From assembly GCA_019321725.1 (NCBI GenBank), contig CM033122.1, forward strand, positions 14,286,274 through 14,350,273: DNA of 64,000 bases, read 5' to 3'. Source of the stretch: Paulownia fortunei (Eukaryota; Streptophyta; Magnoliopsida; Lamiales; Paulowniaceae). Position 1 is the first letter of the stretch; each line of letters begins with the position of its first letter. The position numbers were made by a program, and so were the translations under genes. This document shows, one piece after another, positions 24,358 to 36,328 of this stretch. Under the pieces are notes generated by a model. The model made no database searches and was not told where the DNA came from. It saw only the letters and a program-made list of their open reading frames with translations.

Positions 24358-25955
24358 GTGTAACATCTTCATGTATGGAGATTAATGAGTGGTCAACAAA
24401 AGATCTGTCACTTATCTAGATGAATAGGTAAATCTCCTATGTATTCCACTGTACTTGACTCTAAAATCCTTAGCCAAGGTTGGATGAAAATTAGACGTGG
24501 GGTTTTCTAGTTATTTATCATCGAGTCAAGCTACTAGGAATGGAAACATAGTTATTGAGTTAATATGGTTTTGATTAAATTTCCATGCCCTAGGCTCAAT
24601 CGGGAGATTAGATGACGGAAGAACCGTACTTGCATAGTATTCGTAATTGAAATAGGTTCGCACATTCACCTTAGACTAGGAGTCATGATGCATTGGTAGA
24701 TGTTTCCCATGTCTTGTGGGTTCTTGGAATTAATGAATTAATTTCAAGAGAATTAATTAATTGGATTAATTAATCAGAATAATTAATTGTTCAACTAAGT
24801 CACAAGAGTTGTGAGCCCACGACTAATTTAAAGTGAACCTAAGGGGTCACACACAAAACTTGGACAAGTTCATTTCTAGTTTAGAAATTAATCCAAGTAT
24901 TGGATTAAATTAATTAATGTGATTAATTAATGGGGTTAAATTCATTCAAGTATGAAATTAATTCAATTAATTAATTAGATTAATTGATTGGACCTAATTG
25001 GATTAGGAAGGCCAATTGGAATATTTAATTAATTGATTGGATCAATTAAGTAAGATGGGCCTAATTAATTAAATAAATAAATTTAATTAATTGGATCAAT
25101 TAAAGTAGAGTCTAATTGATTACTTAGGCCTAGGCCCATTAGGTGTGGGCTTGTAGGAAGCCCATTAGGAAATTGGATTGGGAATCCAAATCTTAGAGGA
25201 AGTTGAATTGAGAATTCAATTTTTATGAGGTAATAAGGAAAAAGGAAAGTTCTTATGGGATATGGAAACTTACCAAAAGAGTTGGAGATAAGAAAGGAAG
25301 AAGAGTCCTATATGGAAAGAACTTGTGATAGTTTTAATTGACAATCTTTCTGGATATTTTTATGGGGATTTTAATTGCAGATTTTTGTGAAGAAAAATAG
25401 TTTTCTTTCATTCCCAAAAATTCGTCCCTCATTTCCTTTCAATCTCCAAAAGTTCACCAACCTTTTATCTAGTTTAATTCTTAATTTAATTATTGAATTA
25501 AGAATTAAATTAAATACATAAAATACTAATTGTTAATGTGTTCTTGTTCCAAACAAAATTATTTTGGAATAGAATTATCGAATCGAAAACTACTAGCATA
25601 GAATTTGGTTGCGAGTGGGCATCTAAGGTGTGGATACCTTTAGAGGGAAAATATTTGTGATCCTAGAAGCGAATCAGATTTCAATCAAAGGAGTTTTGAA
25701 TTGAAGAACATGGAGATACTTTCATATAGGGATAATGATTTGAATCGTTTCAATCCCTATATTAGTCATAGTGCAAATTAAGGTATGGGTTTGTGAAACT
25801 TTCTTACTTTAATTATTAGAAAAACGCACAATTGAGTAATCGCGAAAGGGTTTTGAGATTTGTTTTAATTACATGTGATGTAATGTATATTTATGTTTTT
25901 AAAAAATTTTAAATTCTGCTGTGTATACATTTTTTGGGGTCGCACGAACCCAACA
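24358..25955 (+). repeat. Truncated 3' LTR of the nested element
   Basis: Matches 20833-22404 of the first LTR with scattered substitutions and ends with the same ACGAACCCAACA. The expected first ~546 bp, and a polypurine tract before them, are absent. Confidence 0.85.
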
Positions 25956-25960
25956 AGAGG

Positions 25961-26685
25961 ATTTTTGATTTCTTGCAGGCCTCAATGTAGAGTTTGATCA
26001 AGTTTGGGTTTAGATCCTTGTAAATGAGATCTTGTCATCCCTTAATGAAGCCTTTTTCTCTAGTTAGATTGAAGAAGAAAGAAGAACAATTATGTTAGAA
26101 ACGCCAAACTCAGAAGTATCAACATGGTGACCATAGAAAGAAAAATCAAAGATAAAGGTCTGGTTGTTGTCGAATCTACCAAAAATATGGACAAAAAAAC
26201 TCTCGAAAAGACAGTCTATGTAGTACCTACTGCAAAAAAAAAAAAAAAAAGGAATACCAAAGAAAATTGTTGGAAACTTCATGAAAAATTCAAGGCACGG
26301 GCCTTTGTGGAGGATATAAGGAAACCATCCAAATGGACAGGCACATCATACTAAGAATGAGGTTTCAACTCATGAAGATGGTCACACTGAGGAAAGAGGA
26401 CTCAACCAAGAGGAAATCGAGAGGCTGAGAATTTCCTTAACTCACTTGAGAAGCCTTCTAGATCATGCTCTTTAGCTCAAAGTGGTAAATCTTTAAATTC
26501 TTATGTTTTTAATGCCTTAAATAAATCTCTCTAACATTTGGGTCATAGACTAAGGTGCAATGGATCACATGACACACTCTACCTATTCTCTTATCACTTA
26601 CCAGTCATGTCCTAGTAGTGAGAAAATAAAAGTCATCTATGGTTCATTAACCACAGTTGTAGGTCGATGAATAGTAACTATTCTC
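25961..26685 (+). pseudogene. copia gag C-terminal part and protease start (degenerate)
   Basis: Continues the copia gag interrupted at 20286: a capsid-like stretch just after 25961, then a Lys-rich region (about 26124-26350). Near 26545-26680 follow remnants of the copia aspartic protease (a D-H-M-T-like motif after a damaged active-site region, then an SL-T-V-G-like stretch). Several stops are present. It is cut again by the gypsy-type insertion whose target duplication starts at 26690. Confidence 0.6.
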
Positions 26686-26694
26686 CTTTATTCA

Positions 26695-28698
26695 TGATAA
26701 GTATATATTTTGACATATTTTTGTAATAAATCCTTTTTACTTTTCTTATTTTATTCTTGTTAATATCATAGTTTTATTAATATTTTGTGTTAGGGAATCA
26801 ATGAACAAAAAGAGATAAAAAAGAACTAAAATAAAACTAAAAAAGACAACACATTTCGTGAGCAAGGTGGAAGATAATATTTCATTGGATAAAAAAGTAT
26901 CAAAATTAGAAGAAAAGGCCATTTTTGCCTAAGTCCATCATGTGTAGATCAAAATATATGCAAGAAATCACTTGAATTTTGCAAATGATTGCTGGACTTG
27001 CAATAAATTCAAAATAAGCATGTTTTCAAAACTTGTGCAGTTTTTGTATTTTGGGCATAAATCCATGTTCAAAAGTCCTGTGGACCTAAATCTTACTTTA
27101 TTTCAAAGCGAAGAGATAGAACTACAACTTTGTTATTGGAATCTCAACCCAATTCAACTTTGATTATAATAGACAATTTGTCTAAGTGTGTGTATTGGAA
27201 AAGATCTATTTATGCTAATACATTTTCTTAAATCAAGCATAGCTTTCTCCCTAGTGGTTAGAATTAGGTCATGTTGATCACATTTGTAAAATTAGCTGAT
27301 TTTATAGAGAAAAATGTGTGACAAAATTCAGATTTGAAAAGGACATATGAATTTAGAGCATATTTGAAGTAAATTTGGAGTGTATCTGGAGCGAATTTGG
27401 AAATACAAATTTAGACATTCTTCTACTATAAATAGGGGCGCTTGGATGTCATTGAAGATACAAAAACCCTTAGAGGAAAAAAGAAAGTTTTACTTTGTCT
27501 TTTTTTAGACTAAGTTTTCTAATAGTAATATGAGTTTTCTACTATTAATAAAAATGTATTCTCTATTTTCTTTTTTATCTTTAGTCTTTTCTACTTTTAT
27601 TATGTCTTTCTAAATTTCATTTAAATAAGGAGAAAGGGTGAACCTCTTGAAAGAAGAGAAACGATTATAAAGGTATATAATATTTAAGTGTGTTATATTA
27701 TTATTTTAATTTTTGATTAAACCCTCCTTGTTTTTATGGTTGTATCACTAATGGCACAATAATTACTTGAGTTCATTTAGCTTGATATACGATTTTAATA
27801 CACGACTGCTAACGTGAAACCTTGATTTGTTGTAAACAAAGGTATGGATAAATACTTAATCCCATAAATAAGTGTAGGTATTAAAACCCTTCTTGTTTAG
27901 TGGCGACTGTTGATTTTTGTAACACCAATGATATAACAAATACTTGGGTTCATTTAGCTTGATGTATGGTTCTACTACATTGACTACTAACATAAAATAT
28001 TGGTTTGTTGTAAACAAAAGTGTGCATAAATACTTGATCCTACAAACAAGTATTGGTGTTAAGAGATATTTTGTAAATAGTAAGACAATATCATGATTAT
28101 CTTAATGCATAAGCCATTTGATAACATCTTCCCATTGGAACCTTTGTTATGTTTGGATTCAATAGTGGCATTTAAAAGAGGTAAAAAAAAGCATCTTGCA
28201 TGAATATACATCTAATCAATATGCATTATCGAATTATAGCATACAAGTAGCATGATTGTACGAACATGAATAATTATTATTATATGCTCCAGTTATGCTT
28301 TAACATGTATTAGTATATGAAATATGAGATCAAATTTTTATTTCTTGATTTAACATATTCCTTAAGTGCCTTTTTACAATGAAAAGCTCGGTATCTCGAT
28401 TAAGGAAGATTGATGTGTTGAATGGCCATGAAATAAATTATTCATATTGCTCCATACTTGTTAATCGTCTATCTATCCAAAACTTAAGAGCGAATCTTAA
28501 TCTTTAGTACTTTTATTACTTTGATTTCTTAGTTATAGCATAATTTTTTTTTATTTTCTAAATCATATAAAACCCATCTTTTAAGAATTATAATCTTGAA
28601 AACTTCAAAAAACTTCTGTGTGGATCGATCTCGAACTCCCGAGAAATCTATTACTTAACATAACCTGCACTTGAGTTTGCAACCTTAAAGTTGTAGCA
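26695..28698 (+). repeat. LTR A (2004 bp) of the gypsy-type element
   Basis: Starts TGATAAGTATATATTTTGAC and ends CCTTAAAGTTGTAGCA. Contains two internal variants of a ~155-bp motif (for example GTGGCGACTGTTGATTTTTG and the TAGCTTGATGTA(T/C)GGTTCTAC blocks). Confidence 0.85.
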
Positions 28699-28704
28699 AG
28701 CTTT

Positions 28705-28722
28705 TGGTGTCGTTCCTAGGGA
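28705..28722 (+). other. Primer binding site of the gypsy-type element
   Basis: TGGTGTCGTTCCTAGGGA shortly after LTR A looks like a mutated form of TGGCGCCGTTGCC..., the site used by Athila-like plant gypsy elements (usually assigned to an aspartate tRNA). The tRNA is an inference from that resemblance. Confidence 0.55.
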
Positions 28723-28872
28723 AGGCAAGATAAGTATTTAGGTTTGTAAATATTTTTTCTTTGTAAATATTGTGTGTTTTTTTCTTTAGGGTTATATGTT
28801 CGTATGGTATTATAATCATAATTTGTGTCGTTTTGCTAAAAATAATTTTAATACTTTATTTGGAAATTTACC

Positions 28873-29649
28873 ATGACTGAAAATAAAAGTGTTCAGGATG
28901 AAAATGAGAATCAACAGGTGCGTACCATGTGTTATTATTTGCAACCTCCTTGAAATTCTTCTTCTTTTATTTTATTTTTCCTCTCAACGCAAATAACTTT
29001 TGATTCAAGCCAGGTATAATCCCTTTACTCCTAATTTCTATGGTTTATACTCTGAAAGCCCTTGCATCTGAAAGAATTTGATAAAGTATATGCCGCTTTT
29101 GAAGATTAAATTAGTACAAATGAGATCGTTAAACTCAAATTATTTCTTTTTTCTTTTAAATATAAAGCAAAAACTTGGCTTAACTATTTAAAACCTAGGT
29201 CAGTTAGCACTTGGCAAGAAATGCAAGCTGAAATTTTAAAAAAGTTATTTCCAACTCATAAAACTAATATTTTGAAAAGATAAATTCAATTTTTTTCTCA
29301 AAATTCTATTAAAGTTTTTTTTCAATGTTAGGAAAGATTTAAAGATTTATTGAATTCATGCCCACATAATGGTTTTGAAAAATGGCGCTTAATTAGTTTT
29401 TTTTATGAAACTTTAACTTTTAAAACAAAACAATTTGTTGAAATAATGTATAATTGTGAGTTTTTGATAAAGAACCTGATGAAACCCTAGAATATTTAGA
29501 CTATTTGGCAAAACACTCTCAATCATGGTATAGTGTTAATTCTTTCAAAAATTCTATTAGATCTAATCTTGCTAATAGTATAAAAGGAAATATAACCTTA
29601 GTCAAGAAGATGATCTAAATGCTATGATTGTTAGTTTAACAAGAAAAGT
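28873..29649 (+). pseudogene. gypsy gag, N-terminal part (degenerate)
   Basis: After ATG 28873 the translation, with several stops and shifts, follows a plant gypsy gag: a KEFDKVYAAFED-like block (near 29060), FSFKYKAKTWLNYLKPRS (near 29150), EMQAEILKKLFPTHKTN (near 29220), and a CPHNGFEKW-like block (near 29360). It is interrupted at 29649 by the solo LTR and resumes at about 32846. Not functional. Confidence 0.75.
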
Positions 29650-32600
29650 TGTAACACCCCACCACTAAATATAGATATTAATATAAGAATAATTTTTACA
29701 AGGTAGCACATGTGTGTGCATGTGTATATATATATATATTGTCAACTATAACACTTTGAGAAACAGTAAAAGTATTTTCTCATATATAACCCTGTATATA
29801 GAAAAATCATTGTTTATATAAAAAACACAACACTCATCACAATCACGCTATTCTCAAACTTATTTACTATAAAATTTCACGAGTTATATAGAACACGATA
29901 TCCCAAAATTATAATACGATAGACTCAAAAATTAAAATAATAGCCTATATTTTTGGAAGAAGTAAGGACATTTTGCATCTTGTAACCCTTTATATATAGA
30001 CAATAATTTACACAATTATAATGATTGTAAAAATTAAAATATGCCCACAACACAACCCAAAAGGTCGTCATCCATGTACAGTGATCCTCAAAAGCCTGTG
30101 GGAGCTCTAACAACTAGTTCAGTAGGCCTCATAATCTCAGGTATCACCATACTCACCTAAAATGCATGAACCACATGAGCTAACGCTCAATAAGTAAAAA
30201 TCATGCATTTTGAACAGATAATCTAACATATATGCGATGTATCTCTATGAAATCATGCCAGGAATGCAAGCTATTGAACCAAAATAGTTCATTCAAAATT
30301 ATTTTCTATCATTGGGCCTTTAGTCTACCTACTATGCACCGGATAGAGTTCTGAACAATATCAATAATCACATGGTCATAAACAAATTGACTCATTCCAA
30401 GGGCTATCTCCTAGGACCACCAGAAGTCCACCCCCTGTCTTTCCTTATAATCCTCCAAAGTCTTTCCACCGGCGGAGTCAATAAGGGCACATTCAAGTAG
30501 TCCACCCTCTCGTGACCACCATAGGCACACCCCCTATCAACCCTTATGATCCTCCAAGAAGTAACACTCATGGCGCCCCAAAATATCACATAAGCTTGCC
30601 TCACATGCCTCGGTACACTAGTAGTGGCCAACCAAAATAGTTTTCTTCTGAAAATCACGTCTCAAATTTATATCCTGCATGCAAGAACCTCAACTATACT
30701 CATATACCGTGCATGCACATATAAATGCTCATGAATGGTATGTTAAATATGAAATGTAAGTCATCTTACTCTCAATATGTTTCAAGAATCATAAGACTCT
30801 TAAAGTACATACTATACTTGTCATCCAATCAATTTAAATATCATCAACATATTAGATATAAATGCTTCAAGATATACTATGTTCATGCATTGTAGTTGCA
30901 AATGGATCTTTACTTACCTTTGATCAGTTATATGTTACTTGTAGGTTTCTTAAGTATTATTCCCCAACCCTAGATGTGAAATAATCTGTAAAAATATAAA
31001 ATATCAATCACCATCCTCAATTAGCAAGTTCATTATACCTAATGTAGTATAAAGTTTATCTTAAATATCAATTTAACTAAACAACCTTACCACTTAGAAA
31101 CTATAACTGAATACAACCTTTTACACACCTTTGTTCCACATCTTAAATGTATACTAATCTCACTTAATTGATGTATTATAACTCTTATATCTATGTTAGG
31201 GATCAAATGCACCATATCTATGTTGGAACATGTTAATGAACCAAATGGGACAAATTCACAACTTCACATTTTCTTGTTGCCACATTAATTTACATGATGA
31301 TTTTGACACCATTAGACACATTCATTCACTCCCTATTTTTTATCACACTTAGATAACATAAAAGAAAAATAATGTAAACATGTCATATAATGGCTGAAAC
31401 TCATGGATATAGCTTCTCAAGTTTAGATCCCTTCACAGCATACTGAAACATATTTTTCCTATAGTGACAGTTTTGTGCACTTCACGACATTAATGGTTTT
31501 GATACCCTTAAGTATATCCAATCACTCCCAAATTTTTACCACACTTAGATAACATATACAAAGAAACAAATAGATCATAGTATTGCCAAAACTAATGGAT
31601 TTAATGCTGTAAAACTAGTCCCCTTCACATAGGACAGAATCTGAAATTCGATGGAGACAGTTCTAAGGATTTCTTTAATTATCATGCCATATGTTAATTC
31701 CTAAGCTATACAAACCTAAATAAATCATCTTAAATCCTATATAAACACATTCATGATGATAAATATAGAATTTACCCAAGGGTGTTTGCATATTTCAAGC
31801 TCAATAAACTAGAAATCAACATATACACAAATTCTACCCCTTAGTGGTTCTACTATGTGTTTACAACCACAAATCATTCTTTTATGCATAATAACCCTAT
31901 GAATAACCTATAACATCATCTTGAAAAATATAAGAATCTTAAGAAATCACAAAACCCTCAAATAATATAAAAATTTATGTCAAAACTGTATATAAACCTC
32001 ACATATGCCAGTTTCAGCTTCTACTTGTGATTACTACTTCCTTTTGCTTCCTTTGCCCTTTTCTATCACTTAGAATCACTTAGGAACAGATTAGAGAGAT
32101 TTTGACATGAGTTTAGAACCTGAAAATGACTGAAAATGGTTGAGGTTCGTGGGTAAATGGCTAAGAGTGAATGAAAGCTTGAGGTAGCATTTGAGGTGCT
32201 AGCTTAAGCTTGGTAGCAAGCATAAGGTGGCAAGTTATGGTATAAATCTGACATTTCACCCATCTTTCAAGCCTAGATCAGATGTGTCTTACTATACATT
32301 AATTTTATTGCATCCTATTTTAATTATCACAAGATCCCATAGATAATTCATAAGCTAATTTCCTAGCCGTTCATTTAATTTCTTACCCGATTGTCACTCG
32401 ATTCTTGAATAATTGTCCATATTAATCTTATTCATAAATGAATATTGTAATATTATCTTTGAATCATATTATCTTATGTCCAATGTCCCAAATATTCAAT
32501 TTACCGATATATACTTTTGAAATACCTGGATGAAATTAAATCAAACCGTATAAGCTTACTAGTAACAACTTTAACACTTCCAAAATTATAACCTATATAT

Positions 32601-32840
32601 CCCATCGATACCCAATATTGATCAACCTCATTTTCTTCTTATTTCAATTTAATGTTGATTACTTATATTATGATGATCGACAAATAACACCATATGAGAT
32701 TTTCTAGAAATTTAATGATCAAATGTGATTATAAGATAAAACATATCATGCCATGCTAGTTTCAATGCAAGCACTTATGAATAACATGTAATGCATGAAT
32801 CATGTTAGTCAAGTGAGTAGTATGAGGCTTGTTTATTACA
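29650..32840 (+). mobile_element. Solo LTR (~3.2 kb) inserted in gypsy gag
   Basis: Starts TGTAACACCCCACCACTAAA and ends GTTTATTACA, giving TGTAA...TTACA inverted ends. The flanks AAAGT (29645-29649) and AAATT (32841-32845) look like a 5-bp duplication with one later mutation, and the gag reading continues across them. There is no primer site, gag, pol or second LTR, so this is best read as a solo LTR. TGTAACACCCC starts and ~3-kb length are common in Del/Tekay-type gypsy LTRs, but that class is an inference. Strand is taken from the TGTAACACCCC start. Confidence 0.65.
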
Positions 32841-32845
32841 AAATT

Positions 32846-33345
32846 TGAGGTCATGAAACTTAAAAAAATAAAGAAAAATAAATCTATGCAAAATAAAGAA
32901 GTTTGTAGCATTTGTGAACTTATGGGACATTCCACCAATGAATGACTAAATATTCCAACACAAGCGAGTGTCATGAACACATTCAAAAAGCCTTTTCATT
33001 CTCCATATTCTAAAACTTACAATCCACAATGGAGAAATCATTCCAATTTTAGTTAGCGAGATGATTTTCATGCTCAATCACTACATTCAAGAAAGCCACC
33101 GAATATTCCTTCTTATCAAGTTCCACATACAAAATCTCTTGAGGAAACTTTATAAGAATTTATGCATGCACCAACAAATATCAATAACCAGACTTCACAA
33201 GCCATCAATGAAATCAAAAGTACACTTTCAACATTGACAACATCTTTGCGTACTCATGAAAAAGGTAAATTTCCTACTCAGTGTCATGTTTCTTGTTCAG
33301 GTGAAAATTCAATCAAGAAAACTAATTCGATCACAACTCTTTGAA
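32846..33345 (+). pseudogene. gypsy gag, C-terminal part (degenerate)
   Basis: Resumes gag after the solo LTR. A Lys-rich stretch leads to one zinc-knuckle half (VCSICELMGH near 32908), then a region rich in Tyr/Asn/Pro (YNPQWRNH near 33017) and an EEFM-like block near 33150, as in Athila-type gag proteins. Contains in-frame stops. Confidence 0.65.
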
Positions 33346-33499
33346 ATGAAAAAGTTGTTGACAAGACTATTTATCCTAAGGAGAATTCAAAGTCGGTAAC
33401 CACTCCTAAACCTCTCTCTCATGTTTATGTAACACCTCTACTTTTTCCTAGCAGGTTAGAAAATTCTAAGAAAAATGAGCAAGAAAAGGAGATCCTTAA

Positions 33500-34155
33500 A
33501 ACTTTTTTAAAAAAAAGAGGTAAACATCCATCTTCTTGTTGCGATCAAGCAGGTGCCTCGATATGCTAAGTTTCTCAAAGAGCTATGCACTAACAAATGA
33601 AAGTTGGGGGGATGAAAAAGTAAATATGGGGGAGAATGTTTCAATAGTTCTTCAAGGAAAACTCCCTTCAAAGTGTAAGGATTTGATCACTTTTATCATT
33701 TCTTGTACCATTGGTAATACTAGATTTGGAAAATTCATGTTAGATTTGGGAGCTTCAATTAATGTTATGTCATATTCTATTTATGTTTCTCTAAATCTAG
33801 GACCTTTAAAAGAAACTGGTGTTACTATACAATTAACAGATAGATTTGATGCATATCTATTAGGGGTTGTGGAAGATGTTCTTATGTAGGTGAATGAATT
33901 AGTTTTCCTTGCTAATTTTTATGTTCTTGATATATAGGATGACACCTATCCTAATCCTACATGCATTATTTGGGAAGACCATTCATAAAGACAACTCGAG
34001 CTAAGATTGATGTTCATGATGGTACTCTTAATATGGAGTTTGATGGTGAGATTATAGAATATAATATTTTTGAAGCCATGAGGTATTCTACTGACGTGAA
34101 TGTTGTTTCTATTGACAATGTGATATATAGTATTTTTTTAAAAAAAATATCATGA
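33500..34155 (+). pseudogene. gypsy aspartic protease (degenerate)
   Basis: Shows the retropepsin-like order LPSKCKD...FTISCTIG, then a damaged active site LDLGASINVM (near 33740, where DLGAS is expected), a PLKETGVTIQL block (near 33805) and an LGRPF motif (near 33967). Frameshifts separate the pieces. No reverse transcriptase follows; instead about 0.8 kb of unassigned sequence leads to a purine-rich tract and LTR B. Confidence 0.75.
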
Positions 34156-34970
34156 AAGAGCACATGGTAGTCACTTTTCGACAAAGAAAATCACTGCAAA
34201 GATCTTGCAATGTGATTTATTGATCCACTATTTTCAAAGACACTTGTACTTTCTGCAAAAGTTGTGCAAATTATCAAAAATTAGGATTCTTCCCGATTAA
34301 GTGGAAGATAACAGCACACTGTGGTTATTGAAGTCGACTTATCAGTTTCCCAAACAACTGATACAAAAATAATGCAAGTTCCTTAGGAGTGGTTTCTAAA
34401 AATTGATAAAATAAAATTCAATTCATTAAGGATAGATTGAGTAAGGAGTCTCCAAATGATATTCGATTGACTCTTGAGACACATTCTTGTGGATTCGTGC
34501 ATCATGCAATTTTGATTTATAGAATCACTTTTGAGATGAATATGAGCATTATAGCTTTGGAAATCTGACATTAAAAGACCTTATTTGCCAGTTTATAAGA
34601 AAACTAGATAAGAAGCATATTCTCGACCCATATAGGGCATTTAAGTTGTTACTGGACGTAAAATCAGAGGAAGATAGGAGCCACAATCACAACTGCTTGT
34701 ATATTAACATGTAGTAGTTTTTTTTTTCAAACTTTGTATCCTTATTATCAACCTTTTTGATAAAATAAAAAGATGTGGAATAAATGCATTACTAGTTCAC
34801 ACCTCAATAAATAACACCGTACTTACTCTACTTTTGCATAACTCACTTTAAAAAAAGAGAAAAAAAGAATATGGAACGGTCTTCTACTTGCAATTTCAGC
34901 TATATTTGTCTCTTTTGTGGAACCAATCCAGGAAAAAAATGGTGAGTTTATAGGGGTAGTTGATAAGTGC
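34156..34970. other. Unassigned internal sequence before LTR B
   Basis: No recognisable reverse transcriptase or integrase. A purine-rich tract (ATGGTGAGTTTATAGGGG) sits directly before LTR B, consistent with a polypurine tract. The pol region seems to have been lost by deletion. Confidence 0.5.
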
Positions 34971-36328
34971 ATATTTTGACATATTTTTGTATCAAATCCA
35001 TTATACTTTCCTTGTTTTATTCTTGTTAATATCATAATTTTATTAATGTTTTGTGTTAGGGAATCAATAAATAAAAAGAGATAAAAAAGAGCCAAAATAA
35101 ACAAAATAAAATCAAAGAAGACAACATATTTATGAGCAAATTAGGAGATATTATTTCATTTGATCAAAGAAGCATTGCAATTAGAAGAAAATGGTTATTT
35201 TTGGTTAAGTCTATCATGTGTAGATCAAAATATATGCAAAAAATCACTTGAATTTTGAAAGTGATTATTGAGCTTGCATTAAATTCAAAATAAAGTATGT
35301 TTCCAAACTTGTACACTTTTCGTATTTTGGACATAACTCCGTGTTCAAAAGTTTTATGAACTTGAATCTTACCTCATTTTTAAGCCAAGAGATAGAACTA
35401 CAACTTTCAGTTGAAAGTTCAGCTAAATTCGACCTTGATTGTAGTAAAAAATTCATCCAAGTGTGTATCAGGATCTCTCTATACTAATATATTTTCTTAA
35501 ATCAAGCATAACTTTCTCTCTAGTGGTTAGAATTAGGTGGTTCAAGTTGAAAAATGAAGCTAACAGAAAATATACAGCTTTTATGTTAATCACTTTTCCA
35601 AAATCAATTGATTTTGTGGAGAAAAATATGTGATAAAATTTAGATATGAAAAGGACATGTGAATTTAGAACACATTTGAAGTAAATTTGGAGTGCATTTT
35701 GAGTGAATTTAGAGATGCCAATTTAGACACTCTTCTACTATAAATAGGGGCTCTTTGATGTTATTGAAGATACATAAAAGCCCTTACAGGGGGAAAAAAT
35801 TGTATTGTTATCTTTCTTTAGGCTAAATTTTCTAGTAGAAATATAAGTTTTCTAGTAGTAGTAGAAATGTATTCTCTAGTTTCTCCTTTCTTTTTAGTAT
35901 TTTCTACTTTCATTATGTTTTTCTAAATTTCATTTAGCTGAAAAGAAAAGTTGAATCTCTTGATGGAGGAAGATGAATGGTTATAAAGGTACATAATATT
36001 TAGGTGTGTTGTATTATTATTTTAATTTTTGTTTGAAACCCTTCTTATTTTGTGATAATTCTTGATTTATATATCACCAATGGCATAATAAATACTTGGT
36101 TCATTTAGATTATTGTACGGTTCTACTACACCAATTGCTAACATAAAACCTCGATTTGTTATAGACAAATGTGTGCATAAATACTTGATTCCATTAATAA
36201 GTATTGACATTAAAACTCTTCTTGTTTAGTGGCGATTTTTTATTTTTGTATCACCAGTGGCACAATAAATACTTGTGATCATTTAGCTTATTGTACCGTT
36301 CTACTACACCAACTACTAACGTGAAATT
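34971..36328 (+). repeat. LTR B, 3'-truncated copy
   Basis: Begins TGATAAGTGCATATTTTGAC and follows LTR A as far as the block that ends ACTACTAACGTGAAAT, then stops matching. The last ~0.7 kb of the LTR is missing, and the following DNA resembles the 3' internal part of a gypsy element. Confidence 0.8.

Larger units (their letters stand above)
20287..25955 (+). mobile_element. Non-autonomous LTR retrotransposon nested in copia gag
   Basis: Flanked by a perfect 5-bp target duplication AGAGG (20282-20286 and 25956-25960), with TG...CA ends. It has a full 5' LTR (20287-22404), a primer site at 22406, about 1.95 kb of internal DNA without any gag or pol similarity, and a 5'-truncated second LTR (24358-25955). 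The internal part contains a GC-rich repeat island and an inverted repeat. Lack of coding sequence means it must have moved using proteins of another element, as LARD-type elements do. The missing start of the second LTR points to a deletion across the internal/3' LTR junction after or during insertion. Confidence 0.82.

Noticed and set aside
29650..32840. Reading this insertion as a Mutator-type DNA element with 8-9-bp duplication
   Set aside because: TG...CA ends, 5-bp flanks with one mismatch and no long terminal inverted repeats fit a solo LTR better, though the class is not certain.
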